From NCBI GenBank assembly GCA_943787375.1, contig CALSME010000002.1, forward strand, positions 496,001-560,000: 64,000 nucleotides of DNA, read 5' to 3'. Below the pieces are notes generated by a model, which was given only the letters and a program-made list of their open reading frames with translations, did not search any database and was not told the origin of the DNA. Positions 20,201-26,991 of this stretch are shown here, one piece after another. A program made the position numbers and the translations under genes. The stretch is from an uncultured Polaribacter sp. (GTDB lineage Bacteria; Bacteroidota; Bacteroidia; Flavobacteriales; Flavobacteriaceae). Position 1 is the first letter of the stretch. Every line of letters begins with the position of its first letter.

Positions 20201-23200
20201 GAAGAAGGAGCCTACAGTTGTATTGTCAGGATTGTAGACATTTGCATTAGCCCCTGTAATGGCAGTTCCTCCAGTGTTTGAGTTTGTAGTATTCGAGAAC
20301 CATTGATATGAAAAATCCCCTGTATTTGCATCACCAGAAGCAGTAACTTCAAGAGCTTCTAAGGTTGTATTCTGACAAATTTCTTGCGAAGCAATTGCCT
20401 GGGTATCGATTACCGGATCTTGGACAACATGTACCGTAAAGACCTCACTGGTAGCCAGGTCACATCCAATTCCATCAAGGGTTACCTCAATATAATAATA
20501 GAATACTCCGATGGTAGATAAAACCCCCGTATCATAAGTATTGTTGGTTGCTCCTGCAATGGCAGTTCCCCCAGTATTTGTATTGGTAGTATTCGAGAAC
20601 CATTGATAAGTAGGATTCCCCAATCCCCCTACAAGATCGATTGTAAAGGTCTCCGCTTGTCCATCCACACAAATTGTTTGTTCAGGATTAACAGCCGTTG
20701 CTGTTGGTTCAGGCACTGTATTTACCAGAGCAATAGAAGATTGAATCGGGTCACACCCTCCCTCAAAGGAGACAACCACGAAGTAGAATATCTCTCCAAC
20801 AGTATTCGTTGGCGGGTCGAAAGTACTATTAGTTGCCCCAACGATTGGGTTTGTAAGATCATAGGTATTGGTAGTACTAGCATACCATTGATAGGTGGGT
20901 GTTCCCACCCCATTTTGAGTAAGAACTTCCAAGGTATTTGCCGTTCCATCCAAACAGATTTCCGAACCAACAGGTTGCGTAGTAATGATCGGTGTTGGAT
21001 TCACAATTACGGTTAAAACCTCAACAGGATCTCCTAGGCAGCCATTTAAAACGGGGGTAACAGTGAACACAACACTCCCTGGAGTAGTCCCATTATTAAT
21101 AATAGCTTGACTTGGGATAACTTGTGATGTACCGTTGGATATGAAACCTGTAATATTTGGATTGTTCGGAACGGTTGTGGCGGTCCAGATAAAATTACTA
21201 TTGGTATTGCTAGCAGTTAATGGTATCTGCGTTGTACTTTGATTGGAACAGATTTCTTGTGTGGTAGGTGAATTTGTTATTATGGGTTTTTCTAAAACTT
21301 CAAATTGTTGTGTTGCTGTAGTTGAAACACCACATTCATTGGTTACTGTTAAAGTTACCTCGAAAGTACCTGCTGTATCGTATGAAATATTTTCAGGATT
21401 TTGGATGGTAGACGTCGCTGGAGTACCTCCTAAAAATGTCCAATTATAAGTAACTCCATCTTCATTGTCTGTACAATTTTCGATTATTGCAATGGGTGTT
21501 AATGTTCCGGGTTGACAAAAATTGGTGATGGGATTAATTGCCGCAGTAGGTGGTTTTTTTACATTAATCACCTTTTCTGTCGAAAAAGTACCACAATTTG
21601 TGATGATACTTTGTGTAAGGGTGTATTCTCCAGGATTGTTAAAAAGAAACTGTGGGTTTTCAGAACTAGCATCTGTACCGTTTGTAAATCCCCAATTTTC
21701 AGCTGATCCACAATTTGCATCAGTATAAGAAACCGTCCAGTTATAAGTTGGAGTACTACAGAGTTCGCTTTCATCAATCGTATTTTGAGCACTTACTGCG
21801 AGTGGAATACATCCTTCTTGAGTATTGAGATCGTAGGAGGCGATCATTTCTGGTTCTATACAAATGTCTTCCTGATAGGTATCTGTTCCACAATCTCCAA
21901 TCACAGATAATATTACCGTATAATTTCCTGGGGATGTGTATGTATGAGTTTGGTTATCCGCGTTAGAACCGAAAGGAGTATTGATAAATGTACCATCCCC
22001 AAAGTTCCATGTAAATCTAGCTTTTTTATTACAATTTATCCCATCACCAATAAGTGTTAGATTTTCAAACTCAATGGAGGTGTTTATACATTCAATATTA
22101 GAGGCAACATCAAATAAAGCTTCTGAGGGCTCTAAAACATTTATACTATCGACAGTAAATTGAGTATCGCCGCAATCATTTGTAATGGTTAAAGTTGCTA
22201 TAAATTCACCATCTGGTTCCAAACAACTCCCTCTAGTGTAGGAATGGTATACTCTATATCCTTCAGATGCATCTGGATCTGATTCATTATAAAATGAAGA
22301 ATCTTCTAAATCTTGTTGTGTGAAATTCTGAATATTTCCATCGCCAAAATCAACACTGTAGGTGGTGTTGGGTTGGTTTGTTCCCCAGTCAAGAATTGTC
22401 AAATAAAAACTTTCGGGATCATCCATTGGGAGACATAATCCAACGGTGCTTCCTGGGGTTTCAAAAGCACCTCCAGGGTTGCTGCCATTTGAAACATTGT
22501 AGGTAATTGAGTTTGTACACCCATTTACATTTGTTGCTGTGATTGATAAAGTGAAAATCCCAATTGGATATGCGTGCATAAGTCCAGAACCATCAGTTGG
22601 AAAGCCACTAAATGTTTCTATTGCAGTTTCGTCTCCCCAATCAATTGTATAGGAAGAAATCTCAGAGCGACTCACAGAGTTGTTGAAAAGTTCTAAATTA
22701 AAGAGACCTGAACCTCCGTCGGAACAATTTATAAACCCACCACTTCCACTAAAAAAATCAATATCTGGAATTTTATGAACTTGAATGTCTTTGATGATCG
22801 TTGTGAAGCAACCGTTGGCATCACTTACAATGAGGGAGACTGAAAAAACTTGACTACCATTCCCTACAATATTGTAGACTTTTGTTGGATTCTCTGAGGT
22901 TGAAGTGGTTCCATCTCCAAAATTCCAGCTGTAAGAAAGTGTACCGTTTCCAGTTGCATTTGAAGTAAATTGTATGGTTTCACCAGAACAGGCGTTGTCA
23001 TTTGTGAAAGTAAAATCTACAGTAGGTGGATCTGTTACTGTAATTGTTATTTCTTGATCTAAATCTTCAACAACCCCAGTACTATCCTCAACCTTAATTA
23101 ATTTATAGACATAAGTTCCTGAAGATGAAATGGAAGTGTCTTCAGATACTGAAACTTGATTATTTTCAGTTGTTATTGTTTGCTCAGCTCCATCATTTAT

Positions 23201-23452
23201 GGTGTAAGTAAATATATAGTTTGGAGTTCCATTAGCTCCTTCGAATGTAATGTTTGTTTGTTCTCCAAGACAAAGTTCAGTATTGGCTATAGCTATCGTT
23301 GCAGTTGGTGTTACTTTTGAATTAAGAAAAAAACGTGAGGTTTTTGAATGCGTTGAGTCTACAAAAGCATTTACTAACAATACCGAGAAAAATAAAAGTA
23401 ACCAAGTTAAAAACGTTAAACGAAATAGTTTAGGAATATTTTTTTTCATCAA
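11222..23452 (-). CDS. Giant SprB-like surface adhesin, 4076 aa, with 290-aa tandem repeats and type B T9SS C-terminal domain
   Basis: Predicted mobile or surface adhesin exported by the type IX system. Order of domains: signal peptide (hydrophobic segment about residues 10-30); several PKD-like domains with WNFGDGT or DWGDET cores (about 120-800); the tandem array (about 822-3228), in which each 290-aa unit is three Ig-like modules of about 97 residues, each with an early Cys (EICLDG, TICVDG, EICQNT), a YQWY/YQWF centre and a late Cys (GGCDP, GCDLA, GCQVT); a linker; seven SprB-type repeats (about 3325-3880) with GG-containing ends such as GAIEVSISGG; one PKD domain (SWDFGDGSP); and a CHU_C/type B C-terminal domain starting PNAFTPNDDGINDF. 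The last domain is the T9SS export signal class used by SprB. PorP/SprF follows 1 bp downstream. Repeat copy number may be misassembled. Confidence 0.95.
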   Translation of the reverse strand: MMKKNIPKLFRLTFLTWLLLFFSVLLVNAFVDSTHSKTSRFFLNSKVTPTATIAIANTELCLGEQTNITFEGANGTPNYIFTYTINDGAEQTITTENNQVSVSEDTSISSSGTYVYKLIKVEDSTGVVEDLDQEITITVTDPPTVDFTFTNDNACSGETIQFTSNATGNGTLSYSWNFGDGTTSTSENPTKVYNIVGNGSQVFSVSLIVSDANGCFTTIIKDIQVHKIPDIDFFSGSGGFINCSDGGSGLFNLELFNNSVSRSEISSYTIDWGDETAIETFSGFPTDGSGLMHAYPIGIFTLSITATNVNGCTNSITYNVSNGSNPGGAFETPGSTVGLCLPMDDPESFYLTILDWGTNQPNTTYSVDFGDGNIQNFTQQDLEDSSFYNESDPDASEGYRVYHSYTRGSCLEPDGEFIATLTITNDCGDTQFTVDSINVLEPSEALFDVASNIECINTSIEFENLTLIGDGINCNKKARFTWNFGDGTFINTPFGSNADNQTHTYTSPGNYTVILSVIGDCGTDTYQEDICIEPEMIASYDLNTQEGCIPLAVSAQNTIDESELCSTPTYNWTVSYTDANCGSAENWGFTNGTDASSENPQFLFNNPGEYTLTQSIITNCGTFSTEKVINVKKPPTAAINPITNFCQPGTLTPIAIIENCTDNEDGVTYNWTFLGGTPATSTIQNPENISYDTAGTFEVTLTVTNECGVSTTATQQFEVLEKPIITNSPTTQEICSNQSTTQIPLTASNTNSNFIWTATTVPNNPNITGFISNGTSQVIPSQAIINNGTTPGSVVFTVTPVLNGCLGDPVEVLTVIVNPTPIITTQPVGSEICLDGTANTLEVLTQNGVGTPTYQWYASTTNTYDLTNPIVGATNSTFDPPTNTVGEIFYFVVVSFEGGCDPIQSSIALVNTVPEPTATAVNPEQTICVDGQAETFTIDLVGGLGNPTYQWFSNTTNTNTGGTAIAGATNNTYDTGVLSTIGVFYYYIEVTLDGIGCDLATSEVFTVHVVQDPVIDTQAIASQEICQNTTLEALEVTASGDANTGDFSYQWFSNTTNSNTGGTAITGANANVYNPDNTTVGSFFYYVVVNQTASGCQVTSAVATIIVNEGPSITTQPVGSEICLDGTANTLEVLTQNGVGTPTYQWYASTTNTYDLTNPIVGATNNTFDPPTNTVGEIFYFVVVSFEGGCDPIQSSIALVNTVPEPTATAVNPEQTICVDGQAETFTIDLVGGLGNPTYQWFSNTTNTNTGGTAIAGATNNTYDTGVLSTIGVFYYYIEVTLDGIGCDLATSEVFTVHVVQDPVIDTQAIASQEICQNTTLEALEVTASGDANTGDFSYQWFLNTTNSNTGGTAITGANANVYNPDNTTVGSFFYYVVVNQTASGCQVTSAVATIIVNEGPSITTQPVGSEICLDGTANTLEVLTQNGVGTPTYQWYASTTNAYDLTNPIVGATNNTFDPPTNTVGEIFYFVVVSFEGGCDPIQSSIALVNTVPEPTATAVNPEQTICVDGQAETFTIDLVGGLGNPTYQWFSNTTNTNTGGTAIAGATNNTYDTGVLSTIGVFYYYIEVTLDGIGCDLATSEVFTVHVVQDPVIDTQAIASQEICQNTTLEALEVTASGDANTGDFSYQWFLNTTNSNTGGTAITGANANVYNPDNTTVGSFFYYVVVNQTASGCQVTSAVATIIVNEGPSITTQPVGSEICLDGTANTLEVLTQNGVGTPTYQWYASTTNAYDLTNPIVGATNSTFDPPTNTVGEIFYFVVVSFEGGCDPIQSSIALVNTVPEPTATAVNPEQTICVDGQAETFTIDLVGGLGNPTYQWFSNTTNTNTGGTAIAGATNNTYDTGVLSTIGVFYYYIEVTLDGIGCDLATSEVFTVHVVQDPVIDTQAIASQEICQNTTLEALEVTASGDANTGDFSYQWFSNTTNSNTGGTAITGANANVYNPDNTTVGSFFYYVVVNQTASGCQVTSAVATIIVNEGPSITTQPVGSEICLDGTANTLEVLTQNGVGTPTYQWYASTTNAYDLTNPIVGATNSTFDPPTNTVGEIFYFVVVSFEGGCDPIQSSIALVNTVPEPTATAVNPEQTICVDGQAETFTIDLVGGLGNPTYQWFSNTTNTNTGGTAIAGATNNTYDTGVLSTIGVFYYYIEVTLDGIGCDLATSEVFTVHVVQDPVIDTQAIASQEICQNTTLEALEVTASGDANTGDFSYQWFLNTTNSNTGGTAITGANANVYNPDNTTVGSFFYYVVVNQTASGCQVTSAVATIIVNEGPSITTQPVGSEICLDGTANTLEVLTQNGVGTPTYQWYASTTNTYDLTNPIVGATNNTFDPPTNTVGEIFYFVVVSFEGGCDPIQSSIALVNTVPEPTATAVNPEQTICVDGQAETFTIDLVGGLGNPTYQWFSNTTNTNTGGTAIAGATNNTYDTGVLSTIGVFYYYIEVTLDGIGCDLATSEVFTVHVVQDPVIDTQAIASQEICQNTTLEALEVTASGDANTGDFSYQWFLNTTNSNTGGTAITGANANVYNPDNTTVGSFFYYVVVNQTASGCQVTSAVATIIVNEGPSITTQPVGSEICLDGTANTLEVLTQNGVGTPTYQWYASTTNAYDLTNPIVGATNNTFDPPTNTVGEIFYFVVVSFEGGCDPIQSSIALVNTVPEPTATAVNPEQTICVDGQAETFTIDLVGGLGNPTYQWFSNTTNTNTGGTAIAGATNNTYDTGVLSTIGVFYYYIEVTLDGIGCDLATSEVFTVHVVQDPVIDTQAIASQEICQNTTLEALEVTASGDANTGDFSYQWFLNTTNSNTGGTAITGANANVYNPDNTTVGSFFYYVVVNQTASGCQVTSAVATIIVNEGPSITTQPVGSEICLDGTANTLEVLTQNGVGTPTYQWYASTTNAYDLTSPIVGATNSTFDPPTNTVGEIFYFVVVSFEGGCDPIQSSIALVNTVPEPTATAVNPEQTICVDGQAETFTIDLVGGLGNPTYQWFSNTTNTNTGGTAIAGATNNTYDTGVLSTIGVFYYYIEVTLDGIGCDLATSEVFTVHVVQDPVIDTQAIASQEICQNTTLEALEVTASGDANTGDFSYQWFSNTTNSNTGGTAITGANANVYNPDNTTVGSFFYYVVVNQTASGCQVTSAVATIIVNEGPSITTQPVGSEICLDGTANTLEVLTQNGVGTPTYQWYASTTNAYDLTNPIVGATNSTFDPPTNTVGEIFYFVVVSFEGGCDPIQSSIVLVKVNQIPVIDFAEITIYSEETFVFDPNLVTGNIVPTGTTYTWTTPTSSSPGAILGSSAELSPQTNISQTLENTDIFPVIETYTITPATPSCIGNSFRLEVTVNPKIISNVLVTSNTCFESNDGMITTNITGGVPFTSGTPYLISWTGPNSFTSTASSISNLIAGLYTLRIEDSNGVSITEQYTVTQPDLLTITTDLEKNISCFDGNDGAIEVSISGGTLSYTFNWTTTDGSGIVQGNEDQSGLTAGTYNLELTDANQCVTTQTFMLTEPQAIAINTVLKEDILCFGDATGAIEIAVTGGTPIEVSTGVFDYRYSWTGPNGFTSNNQNISNLVAGTYTIEITDELNCTERAEIILTEPTAIDINYTKTDATCYGATDGSIDVTVTGGRPPYQISWSNLGNGFSQSNLSAGNYTVTIIDENQCEANVTITIEQPIFFIAPIVSPISCNNANDASIDLNLTGGIAPITVSWSDDPSAGVQRNNLGPGTYVVTIIDSDIQQCPIEETFIITNPPAIAVTSIVTDATDCNIENSGSILLDISGGTPPYDFIWNTGQTTKDLNNIPAGDYTVEIRDENDCIEIRQFGIFRQDPINIAFTETLLSDCIANSNTVENTPIVTGGFLPYTYSWSAGITSGVNNETMTTDQSGAYTLTVTDGQGCIETATIQVDVAPTGTPDFSYSSIALTQYGLISIDDPIQFTNLTTGSYSSFSWDFGDGSPVVNTLNPVHTYDEVGSFRVTLTVVYESGCVLKIGRTLNITLGYSLVLPNAFTPNDDGINDFMRPIHRGFTEIEMSIYDTWGALIYYEKGISLKGWDGLISGSSAENGNYILDVKGLTFYDRVIKERSSITLLK
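13771..20987 (-). repeat. 870-bp tandem repeat array inside the giant adhesin gene (about 8.3 copies)
   Basis: The same sequence recurs every 870 bp at 13771, 14641, 15511, 16381, 17251, 18121, 18991, 19861 and 20731; the last copy is cut after 257 bp. The 290-codon unit keeps frame. Copies differ at only a handful of bases (for example attcgagaac or attcaagaac, aaacccctgt or aaacccccgt, ataggcattg or ataggtattg), so by eye they are above 99% identical. The array gives nine copies of Ig module 1 and eight each of modules 2 and 3. Confidence 0.97.
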
Positions 23453-23499
23453 TTTTAAATTATTTAGTACATCTAAGGTCCAAACTCTTATGTATAAAG

Positions 23500-23521
23500 A
23501 TTCGCTTCTTAAGAAACGAAT
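23500..23521 (-). repeat. Near-perfect 22-bp palindrome in the adhesin leader
   Basis: The two 11-base halves pair at 10 of 11 positions around a central TTAA. On the minus strand it would form a hairpin about 50-70 nt upstream of the adhesin start; on the plus strand it is followed by a T run (from 23523) and could stop antisense transcription leaving the adhesin gene. Confidence 0.6.
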
Positions 23522-23558
23522 ATTTTTTTTTTAGCACAAAAGAGATATTCAATATAAA

Positions 23559-23566
23559 CAAATATA
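23559..23566 (-). promoter_or_regulatory. Candidate promoter box of the giant adhesin
   Basis: On the minus strand this reads TATATTTG (TAnnTTTG), giving a leader of roughly 100 nt that contains the palindrome. No clear -33 TTG was found. Confidence 0.4.
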
Positions 23567-23748
23567 GCGATTTAACCTTAACGAATATAAATTTCACATA
23601 TTCTTTATAGTTATTTGTGGGCTAATTTTGGGCTATGTTCTTGGTTTTTGAGATGTGTAATTGTAATTCAGAAATTAAAAGAGAAATAGGATTCAAACAA
23701 AATTCAAATTCAATTTAATAGGAGTCAGCTTTTCACAGTGGTAGCATA

Positions 23749-23787
23749 GGATTGCAGTACGAGATCTCAATGTAAAATTTGCAATCC
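23749..23787. repeat. Inverted repeat GGATTGCA ... TGCAATCC with inner palindrome
   Basis: 8-base arms (23749-23756 and 23780-23787) enclose 23 bases that include the palindrome GAGATCTC (23761-23768). Noncoding. It could be a decayed REP-like or other palindromic element; only the pairing itself is seen. Confidence 0.4.
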
Positions 23788-24025
23788 AAAAAAAGAGCGC
23801 AATTTCAACCCCAATACTATAATTAGGCCATTCTATCTATAAAAAGAGGGCGCTAGTTGGGTTTTTCATAAATAAAACTGGGGGATGCGTCTAAAGTAAT
23901 TTTTTAAAGAATTAAATGGGGAGGGAATCTTAATAATATACCCTTTTAGTATTGTGGATTTTAGCGATTGGAAATGCCAAACTATTTTGTCTTTTTTTTA
24001 AACAATAAAACTCTATTTTTTTGAG

Positions 24026-24033
24026 TAGCTTTG
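24026..24033 (+). promoter_or_regulatory. Candidate TAnnTTTG promoter for the ABC-F gene
   Basis: TAGCTTTG lies 25 bases upstream of the ATG at 24059; no good -33 box seen. Confidence 0.45.
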
Positions 24034-24058
24034 CGCCTTATAAAATCACAAATTTTTC

Positions 24059-25978
24059 ATGCTAAACGTACACAATTTATCGGTTTCTTTTATGGGAACA
24101 GATTTATTTTCTGGAATTACTTTCAAACTGAATAAAGGAGATCGAATCGGCCTAATTGGTAAAAATGGTGCTGGAAAATCAACACTTTTAAAAGTCTTAT
24201 CCAAAGATATCGAGACCAGTGGTGGTACTATGGCTTTTGACAAAGACATCCGAATGGGTTTTTTACGTCAGGATATCGATTTTGTAGCAGGGAGAACTAT
24301 TTTAGAGGAAGCGTATCAAGCATTTGTTGAAATTAAAGAAATCGAAGTAAAACTTGATGAAATTAATGAGCAATTGGCTACAAGAACCGATTATGAAAGT
24401 AATGGGTACAGTCAGTTAATTATCGATCTTACCGATTTCACAGAACGCTACGAATTACTTGGAGGGTACAATTACCAAGGAGATACAGAGAAAATATTAC
24501 AAGGATTAGGTTTTCAAAGAGAAGATTTTGATAAATTGACAGACACTTTTTCTGGGGGATGGAGAATGCGTATTGAATTGGCAAAACTATTATTACAAAA
24601 CAATGATATTTTGTTGTTAGATGAGCCAACAAACCACTTGGATATTGAATCTATTATTTGGTTAGAGAACTTTTTAAAAGGATATTCAGGAGCCATTGTT
24701 TTGGTTTCGCATGATAAAATGTTCCTAGACAATGTAACCAATAGAACGATAGAAATCTCTTTAGGACAAATTTATGATTACAAAAAACCCTATTCAGAGT
24801 TCTTAGTTTTACGAGGAGAAATTAAAGAAAAACAATTACAAGCACAGAAAAATCAAGAGAAAGAAATAAAACAAAAACAACATTTAATCAATAAGTTTAA
24901 AGCCAAAGCAAGTAAAGCCTCCATGGCGCAATCTTTAATGAAACAGCTTGATAAAGTTGAATTGATTGAAGTAGATCAAGATGATAACCAAGCGATGAGT
25001 TTGCGTTTTGCCATTTCGAAAGAACCCGGAAAAATAATTGTTGAAGCCGAAAACTTATCCAAAAGTTATGGAGATAAACACGTTTTATCGAATGTTGATT
25101 TATTAATAGAACGGAACAGTAAGATTGCATTTGTAGGTCAAAACGGACAAGGAAAATCAACCTTAGCCAAAATGATGGTCAATGACATTCCGTTTGAAGG
25201 AAATTTAAAACTTGGGCACAATGTCGAAATTGGCTATTTTGCCCAGAATCAATCCGAACATTTACCTCCAGAGAAAACGGTATTGGAAATCATGGAAGAT
25301 GCGGCAACAGACGGAAATAGAATGCGTGTTAGAGACATGTTAGGATCTTTTTTGTTTGGAGGAGACGCAGTAGATAAAAAGGCAAAAGTATTATCGGGAG
25401 GGGAAAGAAACCGATTGGCATTGTGTAAATTATTATTAGCACCTTTTAATGTGTTAATTATGGATGAGCCAACAAATCACTTAGATATCGCCTCAAAAAA
25501 TGTTTTAAAACAAGCCCTAAATCAGTTTAATGGAACCTTAATTGTGGTTTCGCATGATCGAGACTTCCTTCAAGGATTGACTTCTACAGTTTACGGTTTT
25601 AAAGACAAAGTAATTAAAGAATATTTAGGAGATATTGATTATTTCTTAGAACAGCATAAGATTGAAAACCTTCGAGAAGCAGAAAAAAGAACCGTTGTTA
25701 AGGTCGATAAAACTTCCAATAAATTAGCAGCGAAACAGTTATCGAACGCGCAAGAAAAAGATTTAAAAAAACTAAATAATAAGCTTTCTAGAATAGAAAC
25801 AGAGATTGCTAATTTAGAAAAAGAAATCCAAAAAATAGATTTAGAATTGGCTCAGAATTATGATGAAATTTCATCGCAACCTAATTTCTTTGAAAAGTAC
25901 AAAGGAAAGAAGGCAGCGGTAGATGCTTTAATGGTGGACTGGGAAAAAGTTGAAGGGCAAATTTCTAATTTTTCTTAG
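24059..25978 (+). CDS. ABC-F family ATPase (Uup/YheS-like ribosome-associated factor)
   Basis: A 639-residue soluble protein with two ABC ATPase domains and no membrane segments, which is the ABC-F layout. Domain 1: Walker A GKNGAGKST, signature FSGGWRMRIELAK, Walker B LLLDEPTNHLDIES. The interdomain P-site linker is Gln/Lys-rich (about residues 265-300). Domain 2: GQNGQGKST, LSGGERNRLALCK, IMDEPTNHLD. A C-terminal coiled coil (about 560-639, LNNKLSRIETEIANLEKEI) resembles that of Uup. ABC-F proteins act on the ribosomal E site to rescue or tune translation; an antibiotic-resistance role is not indicated by context. Stand-alone gene. Confidence 0.93.
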   Translation: MLNVHNLSVSFMGTDLFSGITFKLNKGDRIGLIGKNGAGKSTLLKVLSKDIETSGGTMAFDKDIRMGFLRQDIDFVAGRTILEEAYQAFVEIKEIEVKLDEINEQLATRTDYESNGYSQLIIDLTDFTERYELLGGYNYQGDTEKILQGLGFQREDFDKLTDTFSGGWRMRIELAKLLLQNNDILLLDEPTNHLDIESIIWLENFLKGYSGAIVLVSHDKMFLDNVTNRTIEISLGQIYDYKKPYSEFLVLRGEIKEKQLQAQKNQEKEIKQKQHLINKFKAKASKASMAQSLMKQLDKVELIEVDQDDNQAMSLRFAISKEPGKIIVEAENLSKSYGDKHVLSNVDLLIERNSKIAFVGQNGQGKSTLAKMMVNDIPFEGNLKLGHNVEIGYFAQNQSEHLPPEKTVLEIMEDAATDGNRMRVRDMLGSFLFGGDAVDKKAKVLSGGERNRLALCKLLLAPFNVLIMDEPTNHLDIASKNVLKQALNQFNGTLIVVSHDRDFLQGLTSTVYGFKDKVIKEYLGDIDYFLEQHKIENLREAEKRTVVKVDKTSNKLAAKQLSNAQEKDLKKLNNKLSRIETEIANLEKEIQKIDLELAQNYDEISSQPNFFEKYKGKKAAVDALMVDWEKVEGQISNFS

Positions 25979-26055
25979 TACTTTGTTCTTTCGATAAAAG
26001 CTGTAATTATTTCGGTTTCACAGGGTTTTTTGTATCTTTATAGGAGTAATAAATT

Positions 26056-26991
26056 ATGAATTTCGAGATTCAAAAACCTTCTAAAAATCAACAGATACAT
26101 CTTCCAGTTTTGGAAGAAAAAAAAGTCGAACTTTTTATTAAAAGAGAAGATTTAATTCACCCATTTGTTTCAGGAAACAAATTTCGAAAACTAAAATACA
26201 ATTTACGCGCAGCAAAAGAACAACAGAAAGAGACTTTATTGACTTTTGGAGGTGCGTTTTCCAACCATATTGTGGCAACTGCCATTGCAGCCCAATTAAA
26301 CGGTTTTAAATCCATAGGTATTATCAGAGGAGATGAATTGGGGCATGACCTTACAAAAACGCTAGCAAGCAATGCAACATTAAGAGAAGCTCACAAAAAT
26401 GGAATGATTTTTAAGTTTGTTTCTAGACAAGCCTATCGAGAGAAATCTGAAAGACCATTTCTGAATCAATTAAAAGAAACCTATGGTGATTTTTATTTAA
26501 TTCCAGAAGGAGGTACCAATAGTCTGGCCATAAAAGGCTGTGAAGAGATTTTGACCAAAGAAGACTCAAAATTCGATTATATTTGTTGTGCAATCGGAAC
26601 AGGGGGTACCATTTCTGGATTGATAAATGCAGCAACAGCACACCAAAAAGTCATTGGATTTCCTGCACTAAAAGATGAATTTTTAGCGGCTGAAATTGAA
26701 AAGTTCACTGCAAAAGAAAATTGGTATTTAGCAACGAGTTATCATTTTGGTGGCTACGCAAAATACAATGAGGTACTTATCCGTTTTATCAATCAGTTTT
26801 CAAAGGAAAATCAAATTGTATTCGATCCAATCTACACCGGTAAAATGCTGTTTGGAATTTTAGATTTAATTGTAAAAGATCATTTTCCAATCAATAGTAA
26901 AATCGTTGCAATTCATACTGGAGGGCTGCAAGGAATTGAAGGAATTAACAAAAAATTAAAGAAGAAGAATCAAGAATTAATCTATATTTAA
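26056..26991 (+). CDS. PLP-dependent ACC deaminase / D-cysteine desulfhydrase family enzyme
   Basis: A 311-residue fold-type II PLP enzyme. The PLP-binding lysine is in SGNKFRKLKYNL, followed by LTFGGAFSNHI, the substrate loop PEGGTNSLAIKGC and the phosphate-binding loop GTGGTISGL. Family members deaminate 1-aminocyclopropane-1-carboxylate or desulfhydrate D-cysteine; in bacteria without plant contact the D-cysteine activity is more usual, but the sequence alone does not decide. Its stop codon overlaps the ATG of the next gene by one base (26991), so it is translationally coupled to the peptidoglycan hydrolase. Confidence 0.85.
   Translation: MNFEIQKPSKNQQIHLPVLEEKKVELFIKREDLIHPFVSGNKFRKLKYNLRAAKEQQKETLLTFGGAFSNHIVATAIAAQLNGFKSIGIIRGDELGHDLTKTLASNATLREAHKNGMIFKFVSRQAYREKSERPFLNQLKETYGDFYLIPEGGTNSLAIKGCEEILTKEDSKFDYICCAIGTGGTISGLINAATAHQKVIGFPALKDEFLAAEIEKFTAKENWYLATSYHFGGYAKYNEVLIRFINQFSKENQIVFDPIYTGKMLFGILDLIVKDHFPINSKIVAIHTGGLQGIEGINKKLKKKNQELIYI

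Larger units (their letters stand above)
23453..24058. other. 606-bp noncoding region between the giant adhesin and the ABC-F gene
   Basis: No convincing gene on either strand. It holds the leader and likely promoter of the adhesin (minus strand), a near-palindrome at 23500-23521, a 16-base TGGGCTAATTTTGGGC at 23618-23633 that recurs at 57256-57271, an imperfect inverted-repeat structure around 23749-23787, and a plus-strand TAnnTTTG box for the ABC-F gene. The mix of inverted repeats suggests decayed mobile or repetitive DNA. Confidence 0.6.

Noticed and set aside
14323..20416. CCGG sites once per 870-bp unit, considered as a possible target link between the RM island and the adhesin array
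   Set aside because: CCGG also occurs at many other places in the window (for example 1672, 4289, 54203), so the regular spacing only reflects the repeat.
13781..21016. Series of 182-codon plus-strand ORFs (MISRIPQSPYK...) recurring every 870 bp, and 92-codon minus-strand ORFs in another frame
   Set aside because: They are out-of-frame shadows of the repeated adhesin gene; the recurrence only copies the 870-bp period.
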